In this document: positions 1-8,529 of the stretch, one piece after another
How positions within the stretch are numbered: position 1 is the first letter of the stretch
Layout: the number at the start of each line of letters is the position of its first letter
Assembly (NCBI GenBank): GCA_919901855.1
Contig: CAKKQC010000023.1
Span: 21,876-85,875, forward strand
From: a bacterium
GTDB taxonomy: Bacteria; Oederibacteriota; CAKKQC01
Direction of reading: 5' to 3'
Length of the DNA: 64,000 nucleotides
The notes under the pieces: model-generated
Database searches by the model: none
The model's input: the letters and a program-made list of their open reading frames with translations, nothing else
Told to the model about the DNA's origin: nothing
Position numbers and translations under genes: made by a program

Positions 1-119
1 ACCTCCGCCGGCGGAGCGCCGGACGGAGCGGAGGCCGCCGGGGACACCCCCGCCGCCATCAGCGCCGCCACGGCCACGATCAGGGGCCGGCGGAAACGGG
101 CCACGCCGGCCGGACTCAC
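1..119 (-). CDS. Exported protein, N-terminal fragment (runs off the left edge)
   Basis: Reading the complementary strand from a GTG that overlaps the upstream PorV-like gene's TGA in a GTGA arrangement gives an open frame to the window edge. The first ~30 residues form a typical signal peptide: two to three arginines (VARFRRP), a hydrophobic core (LIVAVAALMAAGV) and a small-residue cleavage region (SPAASA). Only about 39 residues are visible, so function cannot be assigned. The overlap shows it belongs to the sppA / FlgD-domain / PorV-like run and is translationally coupled to it. The encoded protein should be exported to the periplasm or outer membrane. Confidence 0.6.
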   Translation of the reverse strand, partial: MSPAGVARFRRPLIVAVAALMAAGVSPAASAPSGAPPAE

Positions 120-1210
120 TCCGCGGTCTCGCGTGGCCTCGGCCGCAAGCTGATGCTGAACGAAACGCGAGACACGTTGGTCGAAAGGTCGGACCAGTAG
201 GAGTACGAGTAGTCCAGGGAGTAGACGAACGGATCGACCGAGAAGCGCAGGCCTGCACCGGCCGACGGCGAATCGATGTCACTGCCCACCCGCACCGTCC
301 ACCCGGCGCGCAAGGCGAGAATCCCCGCCAGCCACCACTCCGTCCCGATTCCGTAGTTGTACCGGTTCTGAACCGGATGCTTGAGCGACATCGAGAAGAT
401 CGAGCCGATGCCCCCGCTCGGGATCACGAGCCGGTAGCCGGTCTCCACCGGCTGGGACGCGTCCGCGGCGAACCTGACCGATAGCCACTCGTCCTCGTAG
501 GCCTTCCACGACACCCCCCCGCGCGCCCAGAACGGCGACGGGCTGTTCGCATCGCGGAACCTGAGGCGCGACCCCATGTTCTGCAACGCAACCCCGCCCG
601 AGATCGCCGGCTCCTCGTTTGTGTACTGGACGCCGAGATCGAGCAACGGAGCCGACGCGGCCGAGCGCGGCCGGCCGTTCTGCTCGACCCCCGTGCTGAG
701 GAACTTGAGGCCGCCACCGAGACTCCAACGGTCGGAAACCCTCCAGGCGTAGTAGGGCCCCGCCGCGAAGTTCGTGAGGTCGACGCCCGGCTCGACATCC
801 TCGGGCACGTTCAGTATGCGGGGCACGTGGAAGTAGTTGAAGGACGCTCCCAGGATATGGTCCGCGGCGATGGGCGCCGCGACGCCGACACTGGAGAACG
901 AAGTGTCGGCGAACCAGTCGGTGTAGGACAGGGCAATCTCGAAACCCCGGAGGTGAGCCAGACCGGCCGCGTTCCAGGACATCGCGGACACGTCGTCCGC
1001 GACGCCCGTAAACGCCTCACCCATGCCGGTCGCGCGCGCCCCCGCGGCGATCAGGAGGAAGCTCCCCGCCTGCTGACCGTTGGTCACCGCGCCTCCGGGA
1101 CCCGCCGCCAGGGCCGCGAGCACGAGCCCGGCGGCCACGCCGGCCCCAGGGCGGGACCACCTGCGCGACGACCCCGAATCCCCCATTCCCCCTGATTTTA
1201 CCGGGCTCAC
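116..1210 (-). CDS. PorV/PorQ-family (UPF0164-like) outer-membrane barrel protein
   Basis: The 364-residue product has an N-terminal signal peptide (hydrophobic stretch at about 23-41) followed by the family signature: FLLIAAGARATGMGEAFTG, then SAMSWNAAGLAHL. In PorV, PorQ and UPF0164 proteins this region gives '...gaRa.gmG.a...a.dd.....NPAgl'. The rest alternates short hydrophobic strands and ends in a strand-like tail (VSRVSFSISLRPR), as in a ~14-strand barrel. The GTG start overlaps the TGA of the preceding secreted-protein gene; an ATG 24 nt further in (MGDSGSS) is an alternative. In Bacteroidota PorV carries cargo away from the type IX translocon. The neighbouring three FlgD-domain proteins make a similar role here plausible, but this is inference. 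Confidence 0.72.
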   Translation of the reverse strand: MSPVKSGGMGDSGSSRRWSRPGAGVAAGLVLAALAAGPGGAVTNGQQAGSFLLIAAGARATGMGEAFTGVADDVSAMSWNAAGLAHLRGFEIALSYTDWFADTSFSSVGVAAPIAADHILGASFNYFHVPRILNVPEDVEPGVDLTNFAAGPYYAWRVSDRWSLGGGLKFLSTGVEQNGRPRSAASAPLLDLGVQYTNEEPAISGGVALQNMGSRLRFRDANSPSPFWARGGVSWKAYEDEWLSVRFAADASQPVETGYRLVIPSGGIGSIFSMSLKHPVQNRYNYGIGTEWWLAGILALRAGWTVRVGSDIDSPSAGAGLRFSVDPFVYSLDYSYSYWSDLSTNVSRVSFSISLRPRPRETAE

Positions 1211-3258
1211 CGGATCACCGCCAGTTTCTTGACCCGACGCCCCCCGGGCACCCTGGCCACCACGAAGTACACGCCTGGCGCAACTACGACCCCCGCCTCG
1301 TTACGGGCGTTCCAGGAGACCAGGCGGGCCTCCGCGGGCAGGTCCGCATCCAGCAGGACCTTCACCGACTGCCCGGCCGCGTCGTGCACCTCGACCCGCG
1401 CCGGGCCCGGCCGGTCCATGCGGAGCTGCATCAGGCATTCCTCCCCCAGGGCAGGCCGGATGCTGTTGCACGCGATATCGAGGATGTCGTGCAGAGGATC
1501 CCAGGTCACCTGCCACGCCCGCAGTATCGGCCGCTTGGCGCAGTCGGCCGGATCGCTTTCCATGACGGCTCGCAGGGACAGGGAAGGGCACCGGTACGGG
1601 TCCAGGGCCTCGAGCGAAGCGCCCGAGGCCACATCGGCCAGCAGGATGGCGCCGTCCGGCCCCAGAACGTCCACCCGAATCGTCGCGGCGGGAGAGGGCT
1701 TCTCGATCACGTAGTCCACGGTCCGCCAGCGCTTCACCGATGTCGGCGCGATGCGCCTCGATTGGGCCCTCGCCGCACACACGTAGTAGTGCACCATCAC
1801 CTGCTGCAGGAGGGGACGGAACCCCCCGAAGTACAGGTTCGGAGGCGAAGGCGCCAGATCCGGGTCAAGGCCGGACGCCGCAACGCGACCGAACAGGTCG
1901 GCCGACCACTGGAAATACCGCCCGGTCACGGGCAGCCCCGCCGTGTCGTGGATGGGGTTGCATGCGTTCGTCACCATGTTCATCCCGATGACCCCCGCGA
2001 GCGCCTCTCCCCCGTGCGTGACCGTCCAGATCGCCGGGAGCGGCCCCGGCCCCGAGTTGCTGACCGAGTACGAGAGCCGGACCGGCGTGAGCGGCACGCC
2101 GGGCGGGAGCGCGCTGACGAGGCTGTCGACGTAGATCGTGCTCATGTTCGCCGTCCAGCAGATGTTCACCCATCGCGTCGCCGTCGACAGCGTGTCGAAG
2201 ACGCCGGAGGTGTACCGTCCCTCGTCGGCCGTGAGCCAGATGGGCCCCAGCATCGTGCAGTGACTGCACCCCCAGTCCGTCCCGGGCTCGCGCGGCGGCA
2301 CCTGGCTATATACTTGGAGATCCCACCGGTGCCCGCTCACGTTCTTCGCCGCGTCGAGGTGCACCGAGACCGTGGTCAACTGCTGGAAATCGATCCCTTC
2401 GGGACCCGGCGGAGACTTCCCCGTCATCTCGGGGAGGGTGGCGGTAAAGAACTGGCCCTCGTAGAGCGTCACGGACGCGGCCGCCGATTTCGCGTTCTTA
2501 TCGTAGATCTGGCACATTAGGTACGCCGTCCCGGTGTGCGCGACGTGCCCCGACCCGAGCAGCGCGCCCGCGAGGAACGTCGCAGTGTAGCCCCGGTTCG
2601 CGACCGGCAACCTCAGATTGAGGCCGCCGAGCAGGGGCTCGCCGAGGAAGGTGGCCATGCCGGGCGGGTTCGGCGTGCCATCGCTCGGGCTCTTCGCTTT
2701 GTGGCAGAAGATGTACTCGATCGCCCCCCCGAGCGACGGCAAGTACCCAATCTCGACCTGGGCGTTCCAGCCCGCCGCCGGAATCCAGTTCGTCCCCTCG
2801 TACGGCGCATTCCGGATGCAGAAGGGCACGTAGTCGCCGTTCTGGTAGTTGTTCGCCAGGCCCTTGCATGTCCCGCCTGTCCAACCCTCGCAGCTATACG
2901 GCACATCGAGCTGGGTGCCGGGGTTGTACCGGGCGGACCAGAGCGACAGGTACTCGGCCGTCGATCCGGGGTTCCCCACCGTGATCGTCGGGTCGATCGA
3001 CGCCGTCGGAGCCGAGAACGGCTCGGAGAAGCCCGTCGTGCTGTACGGCCAGGTCAGAGTCTGGATGTTCGAGTCGATCGTGAATCCGCTCGGAGAAGCC
3101 AAGCCCCCCTGCTGGTTCGTGACGAGCCCGGAGAGGTCTGTGAAATCGTCCCGCCACGTGCCCTTCAGCACGTCCATGCGCACGTTCGCGGACGCCGTCG
3201 CGGCACCCCAGAAGAACACCGCCAGCACCACGGCCGCCGTCCGTCGTGCCGCCGTCAT
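1207..3258 (-). CDS. Secreted protein with FlgD-like C-terminal domain (paralogue 1 of 3)
   Basis: This 683-aa protein has a signal peptide (residues 1-24, ending ATASA) and no transmembrane segment after it. The body is unrecognised but shares landmarks with the next two upstream proteins: an early D-F/E-T/D-L-x-G element, YTSGVFDTLSTATRW, GRYFQWSADLFG, and a conserved 'V.VDVLG..GAILLADV' block. The last ~90 residues are a FlgD-type Ig-like fold: ARVEVHDAAGQSVKVLLD, then WNARNEAG, then GVYFVVARV and a basic tail ending KKLAVIR. Several cysteines (CEGWTGGTC, CSHC) suggest disulfides outside the cytoplasm. ATGA overlap with paralogue 2 indicates one transcript. The function of the body is unknown. 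Confidence 0.7.
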   Translation of the reverse strand: MTAARRTAAVVLAVFFWGAATASANVRMDVLKGTWRDDFTDLSGLVTNQQGGLASPSGFTIDSNIQTLTWPYSTTGFSEPFSAPTASIDPTITVGNPGSTAEYLSLWSARYNPGTQLDVPYSCEGWTGGTCKGLANNYQNGDYVPFCIRNAPYEGTNWIPAAGWNAQVEIGYLPSLGGAIEYIFCHKAKSPSDGTPNPPGMATFLGEPLLGGLNLRLPVANRGYTATFLAGALLGSGHVAHTGTAYLMCQIYDKNAKSAAASVTLYEGQFFTATLPEMTGKSPPGPEGIDFQQLTTVSVHLDAAKNVSGHRWDLQVYSQVPPREPGTDWGCSHCTMLGPIWLTADEGRYTSGVFDTLSTATRWVNICWTANMSTIYVDSLVSALPPGVPLTPVRLSYSVSNSGPGPLPAIWTVTHGGEALAGVIGMNMVTNACNPIHDTAGLPVTGRYFQWSADLFGRVAASGLDPDLAPSPPNLYFGGFRPLLQQVMVHYYVCAARAQSRRIAPTSVKRWRTVDYVIEKPSPAATIRVDVLGPDGAILLADVASGASLEALDPYRCPSLSLRAVMESDPADCAKRPILRAWQVTWDPLHDILDIACNSIRPALGEECLMQLRMDRPGPARVEVHDAAGQSVKVLLDADLPAEARLVSWNARNEAGVVVAPGVYFVVARVPGGRRVKKLAVIR

Positions 3259-5129
3259 CGCCGCACCGCGACCTTGCGCGTCCCCGCCCCGCCGGCGGTG
3301 GTGGCCGTTATGAAGTACATGCCCGCGGCCACCGGCCGGCCCCCCGCGCCCCGGCCGTCCCAGGTGAACCGCACCGCCTGGCTACCGTACCACCCGTCCA
3401 CGAGCCGCACGATCGTGTTTCCGGCGGCGTCGTGCACGCGCACCCGGACCCGTCCGTCCCGCTCCACGGCCACGAGCCCGGAGACCGACTCCCCCAGGCC
3501 GGGCGTGAACGCGTTCCGGTCCAGGATCAGGCGTTCGGGCAGGGGAATCCAGGTCGCCTTCCAGCCCTTCAGCACCGGCTTCACCCCCGGATTGCCGGGA
3601 TCCGCGGCCAGGCGTGCGCGCAGGACGAACGACGGGTACCGGTAGGCGTCCAGCGAGCCGGCGAGCGGGAATGTCCTCGGAATCGCGGCGAACAGGAGGG
3701 TGCCATCCGCGGCAAGCAGGTCGACGGCCACCGTGGATCCTCCGGACGTTTCCGCCTCCCAGCTCACACTGTTCCAGGCCTTGAGCGACGAGGGGCTCAC
3801 GGGTTTCGAGACTACCTCGGCCGCCCGCGCGTAGTAGCGAGCGGTCAGCCGGCGGACCACGGGGCGCCATCCCGAGAAGTGCCGGGCTCCCGTCGTCGGA
3901 GCCAGGCCGCTCGCCGCCGCCGCCGCGGTCTCGCGCCCATAGAGCGTCACGCAGAAACCGAGGTAGCGTCCGCCGACACCCGCGGGTACCGGCGCGTTGC
4001 CGATACCCGGGACCGGCAGGGGCACCGCCTGCGAGCAGGCCACCGGCGGGGCCGCACCGGCATCCCAGGCGATCGCGACCGGCGTCAGGGGGCTGCCGGG
4101 CGTCGGGCACGCGCAAGCGGGATCCACGTCGTTCGAGCTCTGGTCCACGTCCCACTCGATCCGTGTCCACGCCGTCTGGTCGGAGAGGGTATCCAGCACC
4201 GGCGACCGGTAGACGCCTTCCTGGGCCGTCAGGTAGACGGGCCCGAGTACCGTGCAGTGCCGCTCCGAGCCCGCCTGCGAGACGACCCGCACGTCATAGG
4301 ACGCGGTCGCCGCCGGAGGCGTGACGGTCACCGTGACGTGGGTCAGCCCCGCAAACGCCGTGCTGAGCGGCAGCCCCAGGTCGCTCTCTGCCACCGTGAC
4401 CGCCCCCGGGGCGGTCTGGTTCGCCGCACGATCCCAGAACCCGAAAGACAGGTACGGAGCGGCGCTGCCGTCGTGGTCGGCCGACGCCGAGAAGCTCGCG
4501 GCGTATTCGTGCCCCGCCGCGAGATTCGCGGCCCCTCCGGAAAGGATCGGGGAACCGCTGAACGGCGAGATGCCGCCGTACACGGGAGTCTGGACGCCCG
4601 CGCAGGCCGGTGGGCTGCCCGCCGGCGCGGCCGGGGTATCCCAGCCTGCCGCGGCGGCGTTCCCGTTTCCGACGAGGGGAAATCCCGACAATCCGCGCGG
4701 ATATGCGCGGCCGTTGACGACGCCGTGCACGGCAGGGTCGATCGGACACGCGGTCGTCCCGACCGGCGCGCAGGCGGAAGCTACCGCGAGCGCCTGCCCC
4801 GGCTCGTAGATCCTCTGCCAGAGGGTCACCGTCTCGCCGCTCGAGCCCGGGGCGAGGATCTCGATCGTCGGGTCCGGCTTCCCCGCGGAGAACCGCGCGT
4901 TCGCCGGGACCGTCCACACCTGTTCAGCCGGGTCCAGGCTCACGCCGCCCCCCGCCACGAGCTTGACGTGCCGGGATGCCGAGATCCCCTTGAGATCCTC
5001 GAAGCCGTCCATCCACGATCCCAGGCGCTGGTCAATGTGCAAAGCGCCGCCGGCAACACCGGCAACACCGGCCAGCCACAGCCCCGCCAGCGTCGTTGCG
5101 GAACGCCGGCGGAATCCCGGTATTCCCAC
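3255..5129 (-). CDS. Secreted protein with FlgD-like C-terminal domain (paralogue 2 of 3)
   Basis: I place the start at a GTG 7 nt after the preceding stop (624 aa, beginning VGIPGFRRRS). The open frame extends eight codons further, to a TTG inside the upstream gene. A signal peptide follows the arginines (LAGLWLAGVAGVAGGA). Shared landmarks with its neighbours are YRSPVLDTLSDQTAW, GRYLGFCVTLYG, 'SLKAWNSVSWE', a 'VAVDLLAADGTLLFAAI' block, and a C-terminal FlgD-like domain: RVRVHDAAGNTIVRLVDG, FTWDGRGAGG, GMYFITA and a final TRKVAVRR. This is the cleanest FlgD/T9SS-type-A-like tail of the three. The core domain has no function I can recognise. Confidence 0.7.
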   Translation of the reverse strand: MGIPGFRRRSATTLAGLWLAGVAGVAGGALHIDQRLGSWMDGFEDLKGISASRHVKLVAGGGVSLDPAEQVWTVPANARFSAGKPDPTIEILAPGSSGETVTLWQRIYEPGQALAVASACAPVGTTACPIDPAVHGVVNGRAYPRGLSGFPLVGNGNAAAAGWDTPAAPAGSPPACAGVQTPVYGGISPFSGSPILSGGAANLAAGHEYAASFSASADHDGSAAPYLSFGFWDRAANQTAPGAVTVAESDLGLPLSTAFAGLTHVTVTVTPPAATASYDVRVVSQAGSERHCTVLGPVYLTAQEGVYRSPVLDTLSDQTAWTRIEWDVDQSSNDVDPACACPTPGSPLTPVAIAWDAGAAPPVACSQAVPLPVPGIGNAPVPAGVGGRYLGFCVTLYGRETAAAAASGLAPTTGARHFSGWRPVVRRLTARYYARAAEVVSKPVSPSSLKAWNSVSWEAETSGGSTVAVDLLAADGTLLFAAIPRTFPLAGSLDAYRYPSFVLRARLAADPGNPGVKPVLKGWKATWIPLPERLILDRNAFTPGLGESVSGLVAVERDGRVRVRVHDAAGNTIVRLVDGWYGSQAVRFTWDGRGAGGRPVAAGMYFITATTAGGAGTRKVAVRR

Positions 5130-5136
5130 GGCCGAC

Positions 5137-7368
5137 TCAGCGCGACACCGCAAGGCGGGCGGTCTCCCGTCCGGCCGGAGTCATGACGGTGACGAAGTAG
5201 AGCCCGGGCGCCGCCGCCACGCCCTGCGGGTTGGTGTTGCTGTCGCTGCATGATGTCGGAGCATGCCCGCCGGGATCGCTCGTTCCGTTCCACCTCTTCT
5301 GGCAGATGTCGCCTGCTCTCAGCTCGCCGTGAAAGAGCCGCTTGACCAATTGGCCCGCCGCGTCGTGGACGGTCACGTCCACGAGCCCGGTCCTGTTCGT
5401 GCAGAACCGGATCGCGACATCCTCGCCGTAGGACATCCTTACGGTGTTCCGGTTCAAGGCGAGACACCCCTGGAGCGGGGTATAGCTTACCTTGAACCAG
5501 TAGACGCGCGGGTCCACCGGCGCCCCATTCCGGTACATCATGAACCTGACGCGGATCGACGGATACCGGCCGGGGTCGATGCCGGCCAGGGAACCGCCGT
5601 CAGGAACGTTCGCGAGGATGATCCCGCCTCCCCCGTCGAGCACGTCGCACACGATCCGGCCCGGCGCGGGGTCGCCCTTCTGGTAGTTAAGCCGCCCCCA
5701 GCGCCAGAGGCGTCCCGGCGTGATGGGCTTCGACACGCACTGACCCGCGTCCGGCTGGTAGGCCACGCGGAACTGGCGGACGCGCGGAAGGAGCGACCCG
5801 TCGTAGGACATGCCCGAATGCAGGCAGGAACCCCACGTATCGTAAAGACCGCCGGGCGGAGGGGGGAAGGGAGCCGGAGGAGGCGGATTGCCCGGAGACA
5901 GGTCGATGGACCACGACGAGAAGTCCGCGCGGTACTGGAAGTAGCGCCCCATGGCCGGCGGCATCACGTATTCGTCCGCCTCGTTCACGGGCAGGATCGA
6001 CGCGTCGAAGGTCGTGTTCGAGAACCCGAACCCCGTCGTGGTGTTCGCGACGCGCCAGCCGAGGCTGACGGGAGTCCGCACGCCCTTGGCGTCCGGATTG
6101 AGGTCGACGTTCCATGCCACCGTCATCCACTGGGTCTTGTCGCTCAGGGAGTCGAACGCGGGGGACAGGTAGGCCCCCGCCCCGGCCGTGATCGACAGCC
6201 CGTCGATGAACAGGGACGCCGCCGCGCGCGAGTTGGTGCACGGAATCGCCGGGGTTCCACATGAGGAGCCGGCATCGTTGCTGTTCGGCGGCGACGACGT
6301 CCCCGTCGTGCTCAGAAAGAATCCCCAGGTCCCGCCCGGCGGCTCATGGCACAGACCGATATTCATCCCGCCGAGGAGGTCTTCCCCGCAGTCCTTAGCA
6401 TCCCACGGACTCCCCGCCCCCCTGGTGCTGCCCGGCACGAAGCTGAAGGAATACGGCGTGTACGGCGCCTGAGACGGCACGCCGGGAGTGTTCAGGTAAA
6501 GCGTCGCCGTACCGCCTTCCGTCGGCGGGTCCGACAGCCGAAGGTGCAGGGGACAGCCGCGACTTCGCTCCAGACACCCGATAATGGGATCCTTCTCGCT
6601 GCACCCGGCATCCGCGCCGCCGAAGTAGTCGGTCCGGATCGTGCCGTTCGTCGTGTAGGTATAGCTGATGACGAAACCCGCGAGCCGGTCGTTGTACGCT
6701 CCCGAAGTCGGCGGAGGGTTGGGGTGCATGCCGGGCGACCGGAGCCACCACGTGGCGTTGTACGGATGGCCCGGCAGCAGGAGGTCGCGATTCGCATCCT
6801 GATAGACGTACAGCGCCGCCATGACGTAGTCCCCCGAGCCCTGGCACGTCTTGTCCGACTGGCACCGGTTGAACCCCGCGACGTCGGGCACCAGCAGGAC
6901 CTGCCTCGACTTCGCTCCATGCAGCACCTCCGCCCCCTGCGCGGAAATCGGGTAGAGCAGGCAGCGGGGGTTTGCCGTGCTGACCGGTGGCAGACAGTCG
7001 TTCTCCCACTCCATCGTGTCCGTCGCCGAGTAGAAGCGTTGGAACAGCTCGAGCGCCTCGCCGTACGGCGTCGCGGTCGCCACCTGGACGAATGTGGTCG
7101 CCGTCCCCGCCACCGAGAAGAGGGTGTCCGTTAGGTAGGTGGCGCTCGGTCCCGGCTGGGCCCAGGTCCACCCGGTCGTCACCCCGATCGAGGTGTTCAC
7201 TGAATTCACGGACACCGCCTGGATGAGGTCGAGTCCGGCGGTGTCCTCGAACTCCTCGGTGTAGACCCCCTCACGCGTGTTCCAGGTCCCCGACCCGAAG
7301 GCCCCGGACGCCCACAGGGCCACCGCGACCGCGGCGAAGAGCCCCCCCGGGCGAGCGGCGTGATCCAC
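5137..7368 (-). CDS. Secreted protein with FlgD-like C-terminal domain (paralogue 3 of 3)
   Basis: The chosen GTG lies 5 nt after the sppA stop and gives 743 aa starting VDHAARP with an immediate signal peptide (GGLFAAVAVALWASGAFG). The frame stays open 32 codons upstream, but only inside sppA. The order of elements matches the two downstream paralogues: EEFEDTAGLD near the N-terminus, YLSPAFDSLSDKTQW, GRYFQYRADF, LWRWGRLNY, 'IVCDVLDGGGGIILANV', LNRNTVRMSYGEDV and the FlgD-like end VDVTVHDAAGQLVKRLFHG ... GLYFVTV ... ARLAVSR. An insertion with two cysteines (TSCSDSNTN) interrupts the FlgD-like domain. It is cysteine-rich throughout. Tandem duplication of a large exported protein is the best explanation for the three-gene array. 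Confidence 0.68.
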   Translation of the reverse strand: MDHAARPGGLFAAVAVALWASGAFGSGTWNTREGVYTEEFEDTAGLDLIQAVSVNSVNTSIGVTTGWTWAQPGPSATYLTDTLFSVAGTATTFVQVATATPYGEALELFQRFYSATDTMEWENDCLPPVSTANPRCLLYPISAQGAEVLHGAKSRQVLLVPDVAGFNRCQSDKTCQGSGDYVMAALYVYQDANRDLLLPGHPYNATWWLRSPGMHPNPPPTSGAYNDRLAGFVISYTYTTNGTIRTDYFGGADAGCSEKDPIIGCLERSRGCPLHLRLSDPPTEGGTATLYLNTPGVPSQAPYTPYSFSFVPGSTRGAGSPWDAKDCGEDLLGGMNIGLCHEPPGGTWGFFLSTTGTSSPPNSNDAGSSCGTPAIPCTNSRAAASLFIDGLSITAGAGAYLSPAFDSLSDKTQWMTVAWNVDLNPDAKGVRTPVSLGWRVANTTTGFGFSNTTFDASILPVNEADEYVMPPAMGRYFQYRADFSSWSIDLSPGNPPPPAPFPPPPGGLYDTWGSCLHSGMSYDGSLLPRVRQFRVAYQPDAGQCVSKPITPGRLWRWGRLNYQKGDPAPGRIVCDVLDGGGGIILANVPDGGSLAGIDPGRYPSIRVRFMMYRNGAPVDPRVYWFKVSYTPLQGCLALNRNTVRMSYGEDVAIRFCTNRTGLVDVTVHDAAGQLVKRLFHGELRAGDICQKRWNGTSDPGGHAPTSCSDSNTNPQGVAAAPGLYFVTVMTPAGRETARLAVSR

Positions 7369-7373
7369 GGCGG

Positions 7374-8465
7374 TCAGCGCAGGAGGTACTTCAGGGCCAC
7401 CGCGCGGCCGGTGACTCCCGAGGGTTCGGGGAGACCCAGCATCCCGCCGAGATAGTCCATCCACGACCGCTCGCGCCGCCGCCGGGGGGGCGACACCGTG
7501 CCGGGCCGCCCACGGAGGTGCGCGAGCGCGGCGGCCCGGTCCAACGCGTCCTCGTATCCGCCGAGCTCGTCCACGAGCCCGTCGTCGTAGGCCAGCCGGC
7601 CCGACAAGACCCGTCCGTCAGCCAGCGACCGGAGCCAGGCCCGCGCCTCGCCGTCACGCACGTTCCCGACTTTCTTCCCGGTCTCCCGGGCGACGGCCTC
7701 GCGCAACTGCCGGCTGCGTCCCTCCCACACGGCATCGAGGAACTGCTCGTACACGTCCTCGACGGTTTCCTGCATGATCTCGCGCTCCTCGGGCGTCATT
7801 TTGCGGGCGAAGTTGCCGCTGTCCTTGTACCGGCCGCTCTTGATGACGACGTATTCGATGCCGACCTTCTTGAGGAGCTCCGCCGCGACCGGAAACTCGA
7901 GGATCACCCCGATCGATCCGGTCAACGTCCCGGGATTGCTGTAGATGGCGTCCGCCGGGCACGCGATGTAGTACCCGCCGGACGCCGCCACGCCCGCGAA
8001 GGACGCGACGATGGGCCGCCGCACCTTCCCCTTGTCCCTGAACTTCACAAGTTCGTCGACGATCTCCTGAACCGCCCCGACATCGCCGCCGGGACTGTCG
8101 ATCCGGAGGACCATGGCGCGGACCAGCGGATGCTTGTCGAGCGCGTGGATCTGGCTGATGATCCACCGGGGGTCCTCGATCGGCCCGTCGACCTCGAGCA
8201 CGCCGATTTTGCCGGGCACCCAGCCACCCCCCCAGTCGAACTTGAACCAGGGTTTCTTGGGCCCCGCCTGCTTGGCGGGCGACTTCGGGGCGGCGGGCGT
8301 GGACGGCTTAGCGGGAGATGCCGGCTTGGCCGGCGACGCCGGCTTGGACGGCGCAGGGTCAAGGTTCGCGGGCGCGGAAAAGCCTGCAGACGCAAGGCAC
8401 CATGCCGCGATCGCGATCGCGGCACCGACCCGGATTCTTCCCTGCTTGGCGCTCCCGACCCGCAT
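7374..8465 (-). CDS. sppA: Signal peptide peptidase SppA-type serine protease (S49)
   Basis: The 363-aa protein is of the short SppA type (single protease domain, like the Bacillus enzyme rather than the ~600-aa E. coli form). Residues 13-30 form the membrane/signal segment. A Pro/Ala/Lys/Ser-rich linker follows (about 37-72, repeated PAKPAS units). The protease core starts near IGVLEVDGPI. Catalytic residues are visible: Ser162 in GVAASGGYYIA and Lys214 in SGRYKDSGN, with the oxyanion-side RIDSPGGDVG motif. These enzymes cut leftover signal peptides in the membrane. It heads the run encoding three secreted paralogues and a PorV-like barrel, so a role in maturing exported proteins is reasonable but unproven. 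Confidence 0.9.
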   Translation of the reverse strand: MRVGSAKQGRIRVGAAIAIAAWCLASAGFSAPANLDPAPSKPASPAKPASPAKPSTPAAPKSPAKQAGPKKPWFKFDWGGGWVPGKIGVLEVDGPIEDPRWIISQIHALDKHPLVRAMVLRIDSPGGDVGAVQEIVDELVKFRDKGKVRRPIVASFAGVAASGGYYIACPADAIYSNPGTLTGSIGVILEFPVAAELLKKVGIEYVVIKSGRYKDSGNFARKMTPEEREIMQETVEDVYEQFLDAVWEGRSRQLREAVARETGKKVGNVRDGEARAWLRSLADGRVLSGRLAYDDGLVDELGGYEDALDRAAALAHLRGRPGTVSPPRRRRERSWMDYLGGMLGLPEPSGVTGRAVALKYLLR

Positions 8466-8529
8466 CTTGTCCCTAATATAACATGCTTGCAGCGACGCAA
8501 CCCGCCCGGTGAGGTAGAATCAGACCCTT
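8466..8529. promoter_or_regulatory. Divergent promoter region between sppA and the LolD-type gene
   Basis: Only 64 nt separate the two divergent start codons, so both promoters must lie here or inside the genes. Two AT-rich hexamers stand out from the GC-rich surroundings. TATATT (minus strand, 8480-8475) lies 9 nt before the sppA ATG. TAGAAT (plus strand, 8515-8520) lies 9 nt before the other ATG. A TTGCGT on the minus strand (8500-8495) is the best -35 candidate for sppA but is only 14 nt from the -10. Neither start has a clear Shine-Dalgarno sequence, so transcripts with a few-nt leader are expected. Confidence 0.4.

Noticed and set aside
3246-5186. 646-codon plus-strand frame across the secreted paralogues
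   Set aside because: Arg/Pro-rich with no start context or family; the minus strand carries signal peptides and conserved paralogue motifs.
5137-7464. Upstream ATG giving a 775-aa version of paralogue 3
   Set aside because: The 32 extra residues lie inside sppA and place charged sequence before the signal peptide. The GTG 5 nt after the sppA stop gives a proper export signal.
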